Assembly: GCF_029667115.1 (NCBI RefSeq)
Contig: NZ_JARUIU010000001.1
Coordinates: 372,001-436,000 of the forward strand
Origin: Jeotgalibacillus sp. ET6
Lineage (GTDB): Bacteria; Bacillota; Bacilli; Bacillales; Jeotgalibacillaceae
Direction of reading: 5' to 3'
Length of the DNA stretch: 64,000 nucleotides
Shown: positions 36,964 through 45,822 of the stretch, one piece after another
Layout: each line of letters begins with the position of its first letter
How positions within the stretch are numbered: the stretch's first letter is position 1
The notes under the pieces: model-generated
Told to the model about the DNA's origin: nothing
The model's database searches: none
Seen by the model: only the letters and a program-made list of their open reading frames with translations
Position numbers and translations under genes: made by a program

Positions 36964-38157
36964 CTAGAATTTAAGCATGTGTCCAAGCTTTGATTTTTTT
37001 GTTTCCATGTATTTAGCATTCTGTTCCTTTGTCGGCATCTGAATCGCCACACGCTCCACTACCTTTAAGCCGTAGCCTTTTACACCCGCAATTTTTCTTG
37101 GATTGTTGGTCAGGATTCTCATATTGGTTACTCCAAGATCCTTTAGGATTTGTGCGCCAATCCCGTAATCGCGCAGGTCTGCCGCAAACCCAAGCTTCTG
37201 ATTTGCTTCGACCGTGTCGAGTCCTTCTTCCTGCAGCTTATAAGCTTTGAGCTTATTAATGAGACCAATTCCTCGCCCTTCCTGCCTCATATAAAGCAGG
37301 ATTCCATTTCCTTCTTTTTCAATTTGAGAAAGTGCCGCATGAAGCTGAGGGCCGCAGTCGCAGCGATTCGAACCAAACACATCACCCGTCAGGCACTCTG
37401 AATGTACACGCACGAGCACGGGATCCACTGATGAAATATCGCCCTTTACAAGCGCGACATGCTCCTGGCCTGTTAATGTTTCCGTATAAGCGACAGCTCT
37501 AAACTCCCCGTATTCAGTAGGCATCTGTACTTCCACTTCACGCTGAATCAGCTTTTCTTTATTTCTGCGGTAGGCAATCAGGTCCTGAATCGTAATCATC
37601 TTTAAATTAAATTTATCAGCGATTTCTTTAAGCTGCGGCACACGAGCCATAGTACCGTCCTCTTTAATGATTTCACAGATAACACCGGAAGGCTTTGCAC
37701 CTGATAAAACGGCTAGATCAACAGCTGCCTCTGTATGGCCTGCACGCTTCAGTACACCACCCGGCTTCGCTACTAAAGGAAAAATATGACCAGGGCGGTT
37801 AAAATCAGCGGCTTTGGCTTCTGGCTTGATCAGTTCTCTTACAGTTAAAGCGCGTTCCGGTGCACTGATCCCGGTAGTCGTTTTAACATGATCCACACTC
37901 ACTGTAAAAGCGGTGCCGTGAGAATCGGTATTGGTATCTGTCATCGGCTTCAGCTGAAGCTCTTTTGCACGCTCCTCAGTAATTGGAACACACACCAGGC
38001 CGCGGCCTTCTGTAATCATAAAATTTATAGTTTCTGCCGTCACATTTTCAGACAGCGCGATAAAGTCACCTTCATTTTCCCGGTCTTCATCATCGACCAC
38101 GATCACCACTTTACCTGCTTTTAAATCCTCAATTGCTTCTTCAATACGATCGAACAT
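36964..38157 (-). CDS. ribBA: Bifunctional DHBP synthase / GTP cyclohydrolase II
   Basis: 397 residues. The N-terminal RibB part has [15 protein letters not shown] and the RPGHIFPL and HTEAAVDL metal/substrate motifs; the C-terminal RibA part has zinc cysteines in [21 protein letters not shown], then [13 protein letters not shown]. It makes both riboflavin precursors. Thirteen bases separate it from ribE. Confidence 0.97.
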   Translation of the reverse strand: MFDRIEEAIEDLKAGKVVIVVDDEDRENEGDFIALSENVTAETINFMITEGRGLVCVPITEERAKELQLKPMTDTNTDSHGTAFTVSVDHVKTTTGISAPERALTVRELIKPEAKAADFNRPGHIFPLVAKPGGVLKRAGHTEAAVDLAVLSGAKPSGVICEIIKEDGTMARVPQLKEIADKFNLKMITIQDLIAYRRNKEKLIQREVEVQMPTEYGEFRAVAYTETLTGQEHVALVKGDISSVDPVLVRVHSECLTGDVFGSNRCDCGPQLHAALSQIEKEGNGILLYMRQEGRGIGLINKLKAYKLQEEGLDTVEANQKLGFAADLRDYGIGAQILKDLGVTNMRILTNNPRKIAGVKGYGLKVVERVAIQMPTKEQNAKYMETKKSKLGHMLKF

Positions 38158-38170
38158 ACAGACAGCCTCC

Positions 38171-38821
38171 CTAATTCATAAATCCGTATTTTTGCAAAAA
38201 TGCTTCGTCTACCCCTTTTTTCTTAGCAGACGCTGCAGGCTGAACAAATCGGTGAATATATTTCGCAATCATATCACATTCAATATTCACGAGGTCTCCC
38301 ACTCTTTTTTTACCGAGCACCGATTCTTCTACCGTTTGTGGTATGAGGGAAATCATAATCGCCGATTCCTCCACATCAAAAATGGTTAAGGATGTGCCAT
38401 CCACAGAAACGGATCCCTTCATAATAAAGTAGGGCATTAAAGAAGGGTCCATTTCAATATAAATGTAAATCGCATTTTCCTTCTGCTGAGTGGAACGAAT
38501 GGTCCCAGTGCCGTCAATATGACCTGATACAAAATGTCCGCCAAATCTGCCGTTCGCAGACATCGCACGCTCTAAATTCACTTTCGAGCCGACCTTTAAC
38601 TGATGAATCGTCGATGCCTTGACCGTTTCCGGCATGACATCCACTGTAAATGTGTTTTTGGAAAAACCGGTTACCGTTAAACAAACCCCGTTTACAGAAA
38701 TGCTGTCACCCAGGTGAACATCGCTAACCACTTTCGGTCCATCAATGGAAAGCACCATGGACTCTCGGCCTCTGTTGATGGAGACCACTGCCCCAACTTC
38801 TTCCACAATCCCTGTGAACAA
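38171..38821 (-). CDS. ribE: Riboflavin synthase alpha subunit
   Basis: 216 residues made of two similar lumazine-binding halves: [12 protein letters not shown] with [11 protein letters not shown], and GHIDGTGTI with [10 protein letters not shown]. It dismutates two lumazines to riboflavin plus the pyrimidine. It lies between ribD and ribBA with short gaps. Confidence 0.96.
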   Translation of the reverse strand: MFTGIVEEVGAVVSINRGRESMVLSIDGPKVVSDVHLGDSISVNGVCLTVTGFSKNTFTVDVMPETVKASTIHQLKVGSKVNLERAMSANGRFGGHFVSGHIDGTGTIRSTQQKENAIYIYIEMDPSLMPYFIMKGSVSVDGTSLTIFDVEESAIMISLIPQTVEESVLGKKRVGDLVNIECDMIAKYIHRFVQPAASAKKKGVDEAFLQKYGFMN

Positions 38822-38837
38822 TGCCTCTCACCCTTTC

Positions 38838-39920
38838 TTAAGATAATGCAGCTGTTATTTTTATATCCTGCCCAATTGTCTTTACATCTTTAATGGTAAG
38901 ACCGACAGCCTCACTCATCGCCTCCACACCTTTTCCGTTAAATACAGAAAAAGCGCTGCTTGATCCGATAATTTTCGGTGCAATATACATGACAATCCGA
39001 TCGACTGCTTTTTGATCCAAAAATGCACCATGAACCTTCGCGCCGCCTTCTACATATAACGAAAGGATTTTTTCTTTGCCCAGCACTGTTAATAGCTCAG
39101 GCAGTTCGATCGTTTCCCCGCTCATTCTGATTACTCTGACATGAGGGGCCTTTGCGAAAAGTCGTTCTTTTTCCTCAGAAGCATCACTTCCGCATATGAC
39201 CCAGGTTGGAGAAGCTTCATCTGTTAACACAGCAGAAGCTTCCGGAATGGATAATAAAGTATCCAGCACAATACGTACAGGGGAAATTGCCTCGCCGCGA
39301 AGCCTCGCAGTTAATGAAGGATTATCCTGTTTTACCGTATTTGCACCCACCAAAATCGCATCATGCAGATGACGGTCCAGATGAACGTCTTCACGCGCTT
39401 CCTCAGACGTAATCCATTTACTGCTGCCGGAGCTTGTCGCAATCTTGCCATCAAGAGTCATCGCAGCTTTCAGCGTCACAAACGGTCGTTGAGCGGTAGT
39501 GTGATGAAAGAAGAATTCATTTAATTGAAGCGCTTCTTCTTTTAGGACACCGACAGTCACTTCGAGTCCGGCTTCTTCCAGCTTTTTGAGTCCCTTGCCT
39601 GCGACAAGAGGGTTCGGATCAACAGATGCCACAACCACCCTCGCCAGTTTCTTTTCAATAATCAAATCCGCACAAGGCGGGGTTTTGCCATAGTGTGAGC
39701 ACGGCTCAAGCGTCACGTAAATGGTACCGCCTGCTGCCTGATCGCCTGCCTGCTTCAATGCATGCACCTCTGCATGACCTTCCCCAGGTTTTAAATGAGC
39801 CCCCATGCCAACAGCACGGCCATGATTGACTACAACAGCCCCCACAGCAGGATTTGGAGAGGTTTGGCCCATCGTACTTCTTGCCATTTCAATCGCTAAT
39901 TTCATCCATTTTTCATCCAT
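38838..39920 (-). CDS. ribD: Riboflavin-specific deaminase/reductase
   Basis: 360 residues. The N-terminal deaminase binds zinc with GHAEVHAL and LEPCSHYGKTPPCADLI; the C-terminal NADPH reductase has LKAAMTLDGKIAT, DAILVGANTVKQDNPSLT and LYVEGGAKVHGAFL. I use the ATG at 39920 with GAGG eight bases upstream; the TTG one codon earlier is closer to the site. First gene of the rib operon, behind the FMN riboswitch. Confidence 0.96.
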   Translation of the reverse strand: MDEKWMKLAIEMARSTMGQTSPNPAVGAVVVNHGRAVGMGAHLKPGEGHAEVHALKQAGDQAAGGTIYVTLEPCSHYGKTPPCADLIIEKKLARVVVASVDPNPLVAGKGLKKLEEAGLEVTVGVLKEEALQLNEFFFHHTTAQRPFVTLKAAMTLDGKIATSSGSSKWITSEEAREDVHLDRHLHDAILVGANTVKQDNPSLTARLRGEAISPVRIVLDTLLSIPEASAVLTDEASPTWVICGSDASEEKERLFAKAPHVRVIRMSGETIELPELLTVLGKEKILSLYVEGGAKVHGAFLDQKAVDRIVMYIAPKIIGSSSAFSVFNGKGVEAMSEAVGLTIKDVKTIGQDIKITAALS

Positions 39921-39950
39921 CAAATCATCCTCATCGGAAGAATTAAGCCA

Positions 39951-39982
39951 AAAAAGCCCCTTTTTTACAAAAGGGGCTTTTA
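39951..39982 (-). terminator. Regulated terminator of the FMN riboswitch
   Basis: Stem AAAAGCCCC/GGGGCTTTT followed by six T on the - strand, between the aptamer and ribD. Confidence 0.85.
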
Positions 39983-40033
39983 AAACATCGCTAAATAAAC
40001 GGGCGCCGAATATGTAAACGGCCCGAGTATATT

Positions 40034-40168
40034 TCCTTCTCTCATCCAGACTATCACTGTCGGCTTTGGAGTTTCACCAAATCCACCGGCATCGCCGGGT
40101 CACGGACTAAGGACACAACAGCTGTCCATCACCGCCGGTAGGGAATTACACCCTGCCCCGAAGGAACA
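40034..40168 (-). promoter_or_regulatory. FMN riboswitch (RFN element)
   Basis: The - strand shows the aptamer blocks in order: CTTCGGGGCAGGGTG, AATTCCCTACCGGCGGTGAT, AGTCCGTGACCC, GGTGGATTTGGTGAAACTCC and CAGTGATAGTCTGGATG. FMN binding should favour the downstream terminator and shut off ribDE-BA-H. Confidence 0.96.
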
Positions 40169-40187
40169 CTGATTCAATTGTACTCTC

Positions 40188-40217
40188 ATTATGTCCTATG
40201 AAACGTTGTCTTGTAAA
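40188..40217 (-). promoter_or_regulatory. Promoter of the rib operon
   Basis: TTTACA (40212-40217) and CATAAT (40188-40193) on the - strand, 18 bases apart; transcription would start just before the riboswitch. Confidence 0.65.
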
Positions 40218-40258
40218 GGTTTTTGTCTCTGTCTTACCTGTGGAGTATTATCTGTTCT

Positions 40259-40312
40259 CGTCAACAATTGTAAGTTTCGTCAACAATCCGTCAACAACTA
40301 CTTCAACAAATT
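40259..40312. repeat. Short direct repeats CGTCAACAA
   Basis: Copies begin at 40259, 40278 and 40289 (CGTCAACAA each) and a variant at 40301 (CTTCAACAA), with a partial CGTCAATTAA at 40398. They lie between the rib promoter and the three-gene cassette. Besides these, 40220-40543 holds no gene. Confidence 0.6.
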
Positions 40313-40543
40313 ATTTAATACAAAGTATCAGTATAATTCTACAAGATAGCCTTTCCTATAGATAATTCCTTTAGCTCTTATCGGCAAGTTAGAATTTCGT
40401 CAATTAAACTTTATAACATTGGCAGTATCACTACAGAGTTATAATTTATATTCTCATGATCTTAAAACAATAAAATGACTATTATGGTATATTAAAGCAA
40501 AGGATAAATTTCCTCAAATAACACATACAAAGGGGTAGATTTT

Positions 40544-41749
40544 ATGCAAATTGAACAACTTCAACAGCTTTACACCCAGAAAATGAAAGAAAGAAATCAT
40601 TCAAAAAGATTAAATGCTATTGATGAATACTTAAGTTCTCAACACGACTTGGACATTACAGGTAACCTTACAAGCCAACAATATTTACTCCAAATCATTC
40701 AGTTAATAAATGATAATCCTGAAAATGGGGAAGAAATCATTAGTGATATTCTTTTGATTTTGAATGATAGATATTCACTAGGAGAACCATATTTATTCAC
40801 TCAACTAACTACAGATCTAACCGTCAGTGAATTACATGAATTATTGACAGAAGTTTTTAATGGTACAAAAAGTTACGATTCTTTTGATTTTGAAATATTA
40901 GAAACACCTGTTGCCGATGAAATAGGCCAAAATGTAAAAATTAGAATTAGATATACAGATTGGTATATCAATAATTTTACACAGGAAAGAGAAAGAGAAC
41001 TTAGTTCAGGAACCATCGAAATGAGCTATCTTTTGAAAGAAAAAATATGTATCTCTTCAAAATCCGGTTATAATAAATTATATTCCAAATTAGTAGAATT
41101 TATAGAAGAAAATATTGAAGGTTTAAACAGTAAACACGTCTACATTCAAAATAAAGCTAAAAGCTTTAAAGACAGTGAATTTTCGAAACTGACATTGCTT
41201 GCATTACATTTAATTTACAAAAAATTTTCTGAAATTGGTTTTAAGGTTCAAAGCGTGAGCTCTATAACGTTTAATAACGAGAAGGCTCCTTTTGTTAAAA
41301 ATGCCAAACTTGGTGGTAGCAATTTATTTAAAGATGGAGATGTAATAGAAAGAATTTATCGAGGAGATAAAATAACAAAATTTAGTGTTTCTCTTTATAA
41401 ACTAAATAAACAAGTTGAAAACGCAGATAACGCTATTGTAGTTAATTTAACCGTTGATTTCAAAAGTATACTAAAGTTAACTTTTGCTGACAACGATATG
41501 GATGAGTCTCTTCTTCTACAAGTAGCTGTTGATATTTACCAAGCAATTAATGCTTCTATAACGAATATTAACACAATTAACGAAGCTGAAATTTTATTGA
41601 AGGAGAATTTGCAAAATGTTACAACTTCTGGCGTTCTTCTGACTAAGTTTTTAAGTACAGTAAAAGAGGATTTGAATGCATTAATCGAGGATGCCGATAC
41701 ACTGGGTATTATTACTCGGTATTTTGACGATAAATATGACATAAAATAA
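40544..41749 (+). CDS. Cassette gene 1: unrecognised 401-residue protein
   Basis: I do not recognise this family. The first ~110 residues are helical and polar (MQIEQLQQLYTQKMKERN), followed by alternating beta segments (RIRYTDWYINNF, FDFEILETPVADEIG) and a C-terminal half with a helix pair around LTLLALHLIYKKFSEIGF and SLLLQVAVDIYQAINASI. There is no signal peptide, membrane segment or catalytic motif I can name. AAGGGG lies eight bases before the ATG. Codon use is far more AT-rich than in the neighbouring rib genes. First of three same-strand genes spaced 23 bases and then overlapping, so probably one operon; its role must be read with genes 2 and 3. Confidence 0.7.
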   Translation: MQIEQLQQLYTQKMKERNHSKRLNAIDEYLSSQHDLDITGNLTSQQYLLQIIQLINDNPENGEEIISDILLILNDRYSLGEPYLFTQLTTDLTVSELHELLTEVFNGTKSYDSFDFEILETPVADEIGQNVKIRIRYTDWYINNFTQERERELSSGTIEMSYLLKEKICISSKSGYNKLYSKLVEFIEENIEGLNSKHVYIQNKAKSFKDSEFSKLTLLALHLIYKKFSEIGFKVQSVSSITFNNEKAPFVKNAKLGGSNLFKDGDVIERIYRGDKITKFSVSLYKLNKQVENADNAIVVNLTVDFKSILKLTFADNDMDESLLLQVAVDIYQAINASITNINTINEAEILLKENLQNVTTSGVLLTKFLSTVKEDLNALIEDADTLGIITRYFDDKYDIK

Positions 41750-41772
41750 TAATAAAAGGAGTTGGGATTTAT

Positions 41773-42312
41773 ATGTTATTTTCAAATAGCGCTATAATTG
41801 TTTCAATTGATACCAAGTGTATTGATTTAATAAAAAATACGTCTTTTGAAGATGAAAATAAATTCTACTCCTTATCAATAAAACGTAATGTAAATCATGG
41901 GTTCGGTGAAATACATTGGGCTGAATCTTTTATGAATGGAAAGATTAACATTGTTAGTTTTATACAAATAGAAAATATATTTATTTTTTTTACATCTACT
42001 GTACAAAATTATTTACACTTCAAAAAAATTGTTAAACACATCCTGGGGCATGATGCGAATGCCCAATTATTTAAACTCCCTTTACCTGTTACAAAAAAGT
42101 TAGTTTCAATACCAAACGTAAGGCTTGTTGAGACAAATGAAGCCTTCGGTCTTACCCTAATATTAAATAATCAAAACGAAGATTTTTTAATAAAAATATA
42201 CACAAACGGCCTTATAACCTATTCGATGTTAATAAATCTTAGTCCAAAACAAGCCCTTAATATGTTTAAAACCATAATTAAAGTTATCGAGGTCTTTAAT
42301 GAAAAATATTAA
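41773..42312 (+). CDS. Cassette gene 2: unrecognised 179-residue protein
   Basis: Predicted soluble alpha/beta protein, no membrane segment. It opens with MLFSNSAIIVSIDTKCIDLI, a hydrophobic strand, and contains HGFGEIHWAESFMNGKINI followed by aromatic strands (ENIFIFFTSTVQNYLHF). No family is recognised. AAAGGAG precedes the ATG. Its last 14 bases overlap the start of gene 3, which implies translational coupling and near-stoichiometric synthesis. Very AT-rich, like gene 1. Confidence 0.65.
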   Translation: MLFSNSAIIVSIDTKCIDLIKNTSFEDENKFYSLSIKRNVNHGFGEIHWAESFMNGKINIVSFIQIENIFIFFTSTVQNYLHFKKIVKHILGHDANAQLFKLPLPVTKKLVSIPNVRLVETNEAFGLTLILNNQNEDFLIKIYTNGLITYSMLINLSPKQALNMFKTIIKVIEVFNEKY

Positions 42313-43333
42313 AAATTTCCAAGAAAGTATATTTAACCTATACGATACAGTGGTTAATTCAATAAAAAATATAGATAACGACATTGTTGAATTTTTATCT
42401 TGGACTTCGTCCATAATTGTTACATTAATAACATTAATCACAATAATTTTCACATTTTATAATGAGAAAGTCTTTCAAACAATAGATCGATTATTTCAAG
42501 AAACGGTTACTCTCTTAAATGAGAACCCTCTCAACAAACCTTTGAAAATTGCATCAAATTTAAACAACATACAAAAACTAATGCAAAATCAAAAGCTATA
42601 TAATCATTCAATGCATTTTTTTAAATCTGCTCTCTTTATACTCAGTATCCCCTGGATCCTTTCGGGTTTGATGTTTGTTTTAAATACTAATAACAACTTT
42701 GATAAGATAATTATATTCATTTCATTATGTTTATTATTAGTGGTTTTTGTTTACCTTCCTAAACTATTTGAAAGGTTTAACGATTTAAACAAAACTGATA
42801 TAAACTTCTTTAATTTAGATTCAATGGTCAATTACATCAAAGAGAACAGCTCTTTTCCGACAAGCCAAAATCTTATTAAGCTTGTTAACCCTTATCTAAC
42901 ATTGGAATTGAAAGACAACAACATTAATTTTATTGTTCATCAAGAAATTAGATTACTCGACATTAATATAATATTTACCTTAAAGCACGAACAGGATAGC
43001 CACCTCATCCATATAAGACCAAAAAAAAATCAATTTATTAAGGAATCTTTTATCTTAGACGTACCTAGCAATCAGGCAACTAAAGGATTATTCGACAAAA
43101 TTAAAATGTGCAAAAGCATAAAAAGTAAAGGCTATATAATAAATAATGAACAAACTTGTTTTTTTGCCTATAGTATTAATATTGAAATTGTAACTAATTC
43201 TAAAATAATTTTAGAGATGAAGGAATTTGAAAATATGTCTGTTCCATTACCGGTTTCTAGAGCGTTGAATAATAATGAGTCAAGTATTAGTTCTAAAATT
43301 GCAGGACAGCAATATGAATATTTTCTAAAGTAA
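42299..43333 (+). CDS. Cassette gene 3: unrecognised 344-residue membrane protein
   Basis: Three hydrophobic helices can be seen: about 35-53 (WTSSIIVTLITLITIIFTF), 107-127 and 137-155 (the last within IIIFISLCLLLVVFVYL). Between helix 1 and 2 lies a ~50-residue helical linker; after helix 3 a ~190-residue soluble domain with beta character (EIRLLDINIIFTLKHEQDS). No known domain is recognised. The gene overlaps gene 2 by 14 bases. A soluble pair plus membrane protein in one operon beside a prophage is a layout seen in many phage-defence systems. Here that is only inference. Confidence 0.65.
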   Translation: MKNIKNFQESIFNLYDTVVNSIKNIDNDIVEFLSWTSSIIVTLITLITIIFTFYNEKVFQTIDRLFQETVTLLNENPLNKPLKIASNLNNIQKLMQNQKLYNHSMHFFKSALFILSIPWILSGLMFVLNTNNNFDKIIIFISLCLLLVVFVYLPKLFERFNDLNKTDINFFNLDSMVNYIKENSSFPTSQNLIKLVNPYLTLELKDNNINFIVHQEIRLLDINIIFTLKHEQDSHLIHIRPKKNQFIKESFILDVPSNQATKGLFDKIKMCKSIKSKGYIINNEQTCFFAYSINIEIVTNSKIILEMKEFENMSVPLPVSRALNNNESSISSKIAGQQYEYFLK

Positions 43334-43912
43334 TTAATTAAGTCTTTACCTAAGTAGGCAATATTATAATAAAGTTATGTCTTCATAAGAACACTATTTA
43401 TACATTATTTTTTATATTTTTTTGTAGTTATTTAAAGTTCGATAAAAGAAGAAAAATTGATTCAGTTATACTAATTTATTTACATTTAACTATTAAGTAG
43501 TGTGGGAAGACCATTGCGGTAAGGTTATATTATATATATAACCTTACTATCTGAATTTGGTCTTTAAAGCTTCAAAATAGTATTTAGTTCTATAGCACTT
43601 TTACTTCCACAAGATCATATAATTTAAATACATACGTCTCACCCTCTAACTTTCAAATCGATAATTCTTTTTATGATTTTCAATAAACAATATTTGACCC
43701 TAACCGTCCTCGTACGCCCTTCATAAAAGCATTCGATTTCCAACAATGAATCAAAATCATTTGCCATTTAATTGTATGTTGGATCTCTAACAAGTTTTGA
43801 TCGTCTAATTCCGGTTTCTATTTTTTTCAAACTCATCACGAACTTCTCTTTTAATAACTTCTAGTACTCAGGCAATATTATTGCTGAACTCCACTTTATG
43901 TATGCACAAGCT
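43334..43912. other. AT-rich non-coding gap at the prophage breakpoint
   Basis: No convincing ORF on either strand. A perfect 12-bp inverted repeat, GTAAGGTTATAT (43519-43530) and ATATAACCTTAC (43536-43547), may be a transcription stop for the cassette although no T-run follows. On the - strand, 43640-43900 gives short coding-like pieces (KKIETGIRRSKLVRDPTY) broken by stops, probably degraded genes. The prophage's major capsid frame ends at the right border. Confidence 0.5.
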
Positions 43913-44293
43913 CTATGAGACAGCATAAGCAGCATCATCTAATTGAGTACGACGAATTTCAGCAAACTCATTTGAGCGTAGGCCATTTTGAAGTAGGAGA
44001 CGGACGTATTTTTCGTCCATGGAACGGCCGCGCTGAATTTTCGGAATCGAAATTCGCTGCCCTGTCATTCCTTCTCTGCTTCCATATGCCACTTGTGTTC
44101 CAAGCTCCGCAATTTGCGCCATTACCGGCAGACGTGAACCCTCTCGGATCACATCAACTGTTAGCTCAGATGTTTCCTGCGGTGGGGAAAATAACTCGGC
44201 AAGGTAGTTGTTTGGTGTTACTAGATTGTTAGAATAAGTTAGTAGCTCGGGTGCTGAAAGAGCCTGTTCAAGATTCAATAATTCTGGTGGCAT
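43913..44293 (-). pseudogene. Phage major capsid protein (gpE family), truncated
   Basis: 126 residues matching only the N-terminal third of lambda gpE-type capsid proteins, which are about 340 residues long. NNYLAELFSPPQ, REGSRLPVMAQIAELGTQVAYGSREG and IPKIQRGRSMDEKYV follow the family pattern. A stop after DDAAYAVS is followed by unrelated AT-rich DNA, so the rest of the gene and all tail genes appear deleted. It cannot form capsids in this form. Confidence 0.7.
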
Positions 44294-44327
44294 TTAAACC
44301 ATCCTTTCTGTTTTCAAGTTTGTATTT

Positions 44328-44699
44328 TTAAGCAAATGTAATGTTAGGCATTTTCTCACGGAGAGCATCATCAACCGTAATTGGAATACGCTCTGAAATA
44401 ACTTTCGCCACTTCATAGCCACCTACAACATGGTCACCATCTGTCACATCTACCGTTCTTTTTAGTAAAACTGTAGGATTCTGTGAACCATTTTCACCTG
44501 CAGGATCATAGGGTACATATTTGCCATTTGTTAGCTTGGCCAAAGGCATTCCTTTCAGAATGATTTTCTTTCCGTTTACGGAAATGACAGCAGCTGAATC
44601 AATCGTAATTCCATTCACTACTTCCCGAACCACTTCATAGCTTGCTAGGATTTCTGCATCACCTTCTACAACAAATGTTTGTCGTGGTTGTAAATTCAT
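44328..44699 (-). CDS. Phage head decoration-like protein
   Basis: 123 residues, beta-rich, with PLAKLTNGKYVPYDPAGENGSQNPTVLLKRTVDV, resembling small head-decoration proteins (lambda gpD or HeadDecoration type) that sit between scaffold and major capsid genes. The position here is exactly that. AGGAGG precedes the ATG. The exact family is not certain. Confidence 0.6.
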   Translation of the reverse strand: MNLQPRQTFVVEGDAEILASYEVVREVVNGITIDSAAVISVNGKKIILKGMPLAKLTNGKYVPYDPAGENGSQNPTVLLKRTVDVTDGDHVVGGYEVAKVISERIPITVDDALREKMPNITFA

Positions 44700-44725
44700 G
44701 TTTCATTCCTCCTATTCAAATTGAT

Positions 44726-45448
44726 TTATCGTTTCCAGGGATCATTCGCAACTGTTACTGAAGCACTTCGAGCTTGTGCCTCTTTCTTGATTTGCTCCAG
44801 GCGTTCTTTGTCTGTTTGCTTACGATTACCGCCAGCATCAGCCCCGAAGCTTCCGGATCCACCCTTTGTCTTCAACAGATGAGGTTTCTTTTCAGCAAGA
44901 GCTTTCAATGCTTCCTCAACACCTTCAAGATCACCCTTGTCGTTCTCTTTTACTTCGGTTAAATCTGCCAGAGCCAGAGCATCTTCATAATCAGCAAAGT
45001 CGAGTTCCTTTGCGGCTAGTTTTACCTCAGCATTTAACAATCGTTTGAATGTCTTCTCACGATCCCCTTTTAACTTCTCTTCCACAAGCGCATCGATATC
45101 AACGTTCTTTGGATCTTCGCCAGGCTTCTTGTCAGTGCTTTTGTCATTCTTCTTTAATGCGGCTTGCATTGCTTCAATGGAATTAAAACCAAACTCCTGA
45201 GCAAGAGCTTTCTTTCCAGCTTTTTCAGCACGATTAATACGCTTATCAAGATCATCCTTACTGTGAAACGTAGCAAACGGCTTATCTTCAATAGGTGGAT
45301 CAGCCGGAGGATCCGCTGGTGGATCTCCAGGTGTGTCAGCAAAGAATTGAATATCCAAAGGCAAATAGCGTTTTGATTTGTTCTCTTTCGTTTGCTGCTT
45401 GGTAAATATAGATTTGATAAATGATGAGATTAAAAGATAAAGTTTCAT
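44726..45448 (-). CDS. Phage scaffold protein (DUF4355-like)
   Basis: 240 residues, acidic and helical. A Pro/Asp repeat (TPGDPPADPPADPPIED) is followed by the DUF4355-like core DDLDKRINRAEKAGKKALAQE, a coiled coil, and the C-terminal GNRKQTDKERLEQIKKEA. Such scaffolds guide procapsid assembly. AGGAGG lies before the ATG. The first ~27 residues (MKLYLLISSFIKSIF...) are unusually hydrophobic and basic. Confidence 0.7.
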   Translation of the reverse strand: MKLYLLISSFIKSIFTKQQTKENKSKRYLPLDIQFFADTPGDPPADPPADPPIEDKPFATFHSKDDLDKRINRAEKAGKKALAQEFGFNSIEAMQAALKKNDKSTDKKPGEDPKNVDIDALVEEKLKGDREKTFKRLLNAEVKLAAKELDFADYEDALALADLTEVKENDKGDLEGVEEALKALAEKKPHLLKTKGGSGSFGADAGGNRKQTDKERLEQIKKEAQARSASVTVANDPWKR

Positions 45449-45580
45449 TGTTCCTCCTGTTTTAGGTCGTCAGTATGACCATAGTTTCCTTCTCAGCTTT
45501 TAAAGCCATAAGCAAGTTCTGGGCTGCTATTTAGCGCATAGTTGCGAGATAGTAGATCACACCATTTTGGGGCATAATAA

Positions 45581-45603
45581 AAAGCACTCATATTGAGTGC
45601 TCG
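45581..45603 (-). terminator. Terminator downstream of the EEP nuclease-like gene
   Basis: Stem AGCACTCA/TGAGTGCT followed by TTTTTATTAT on the - strand. The rest of 45449-45822 shows no gene. A closely similar hairpin lies at 53387-53409. Confidence 0.65.
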
Positions 45604-45822
45604 AGAAAGCCCAAGATAACCCCAAGCTTTTATTAAATTTCATGTTCTCAGTGGATTAAAGACACTCTTAGTTGAAGAAGAACAATCTAAAGATCCATTT
45701 TTGTGTAAGTATAATTCATCTATTTAAAAATCCTCATTAGTTAACCTAGTAACTCAAGAAGTTTTGGGAAGGTTCTCTGTTATACCTCCAAACGAGTTAG
45801 TTTTATTGTTTACTTATACAAA

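Noticed and set aside
40259-40312. Possible CRISPR array
   Set aside because: Repeats are 9 bases long with unequal 1-10 base spacing; no cas genes and no ~30-base spacers.
43640-43900. Integrase remnant at the prophage edge
   Set aside because: Short coding-like pieces on the - strand do not show the catalytic Arg/His/Tyr boxes of tyrosine recombinases.
43915-44232. 105-residue + strand ORF over the capsid gene
   Set aside because: Antisense to the recognisable gpE-type capsid fragment and without a ribosome site.
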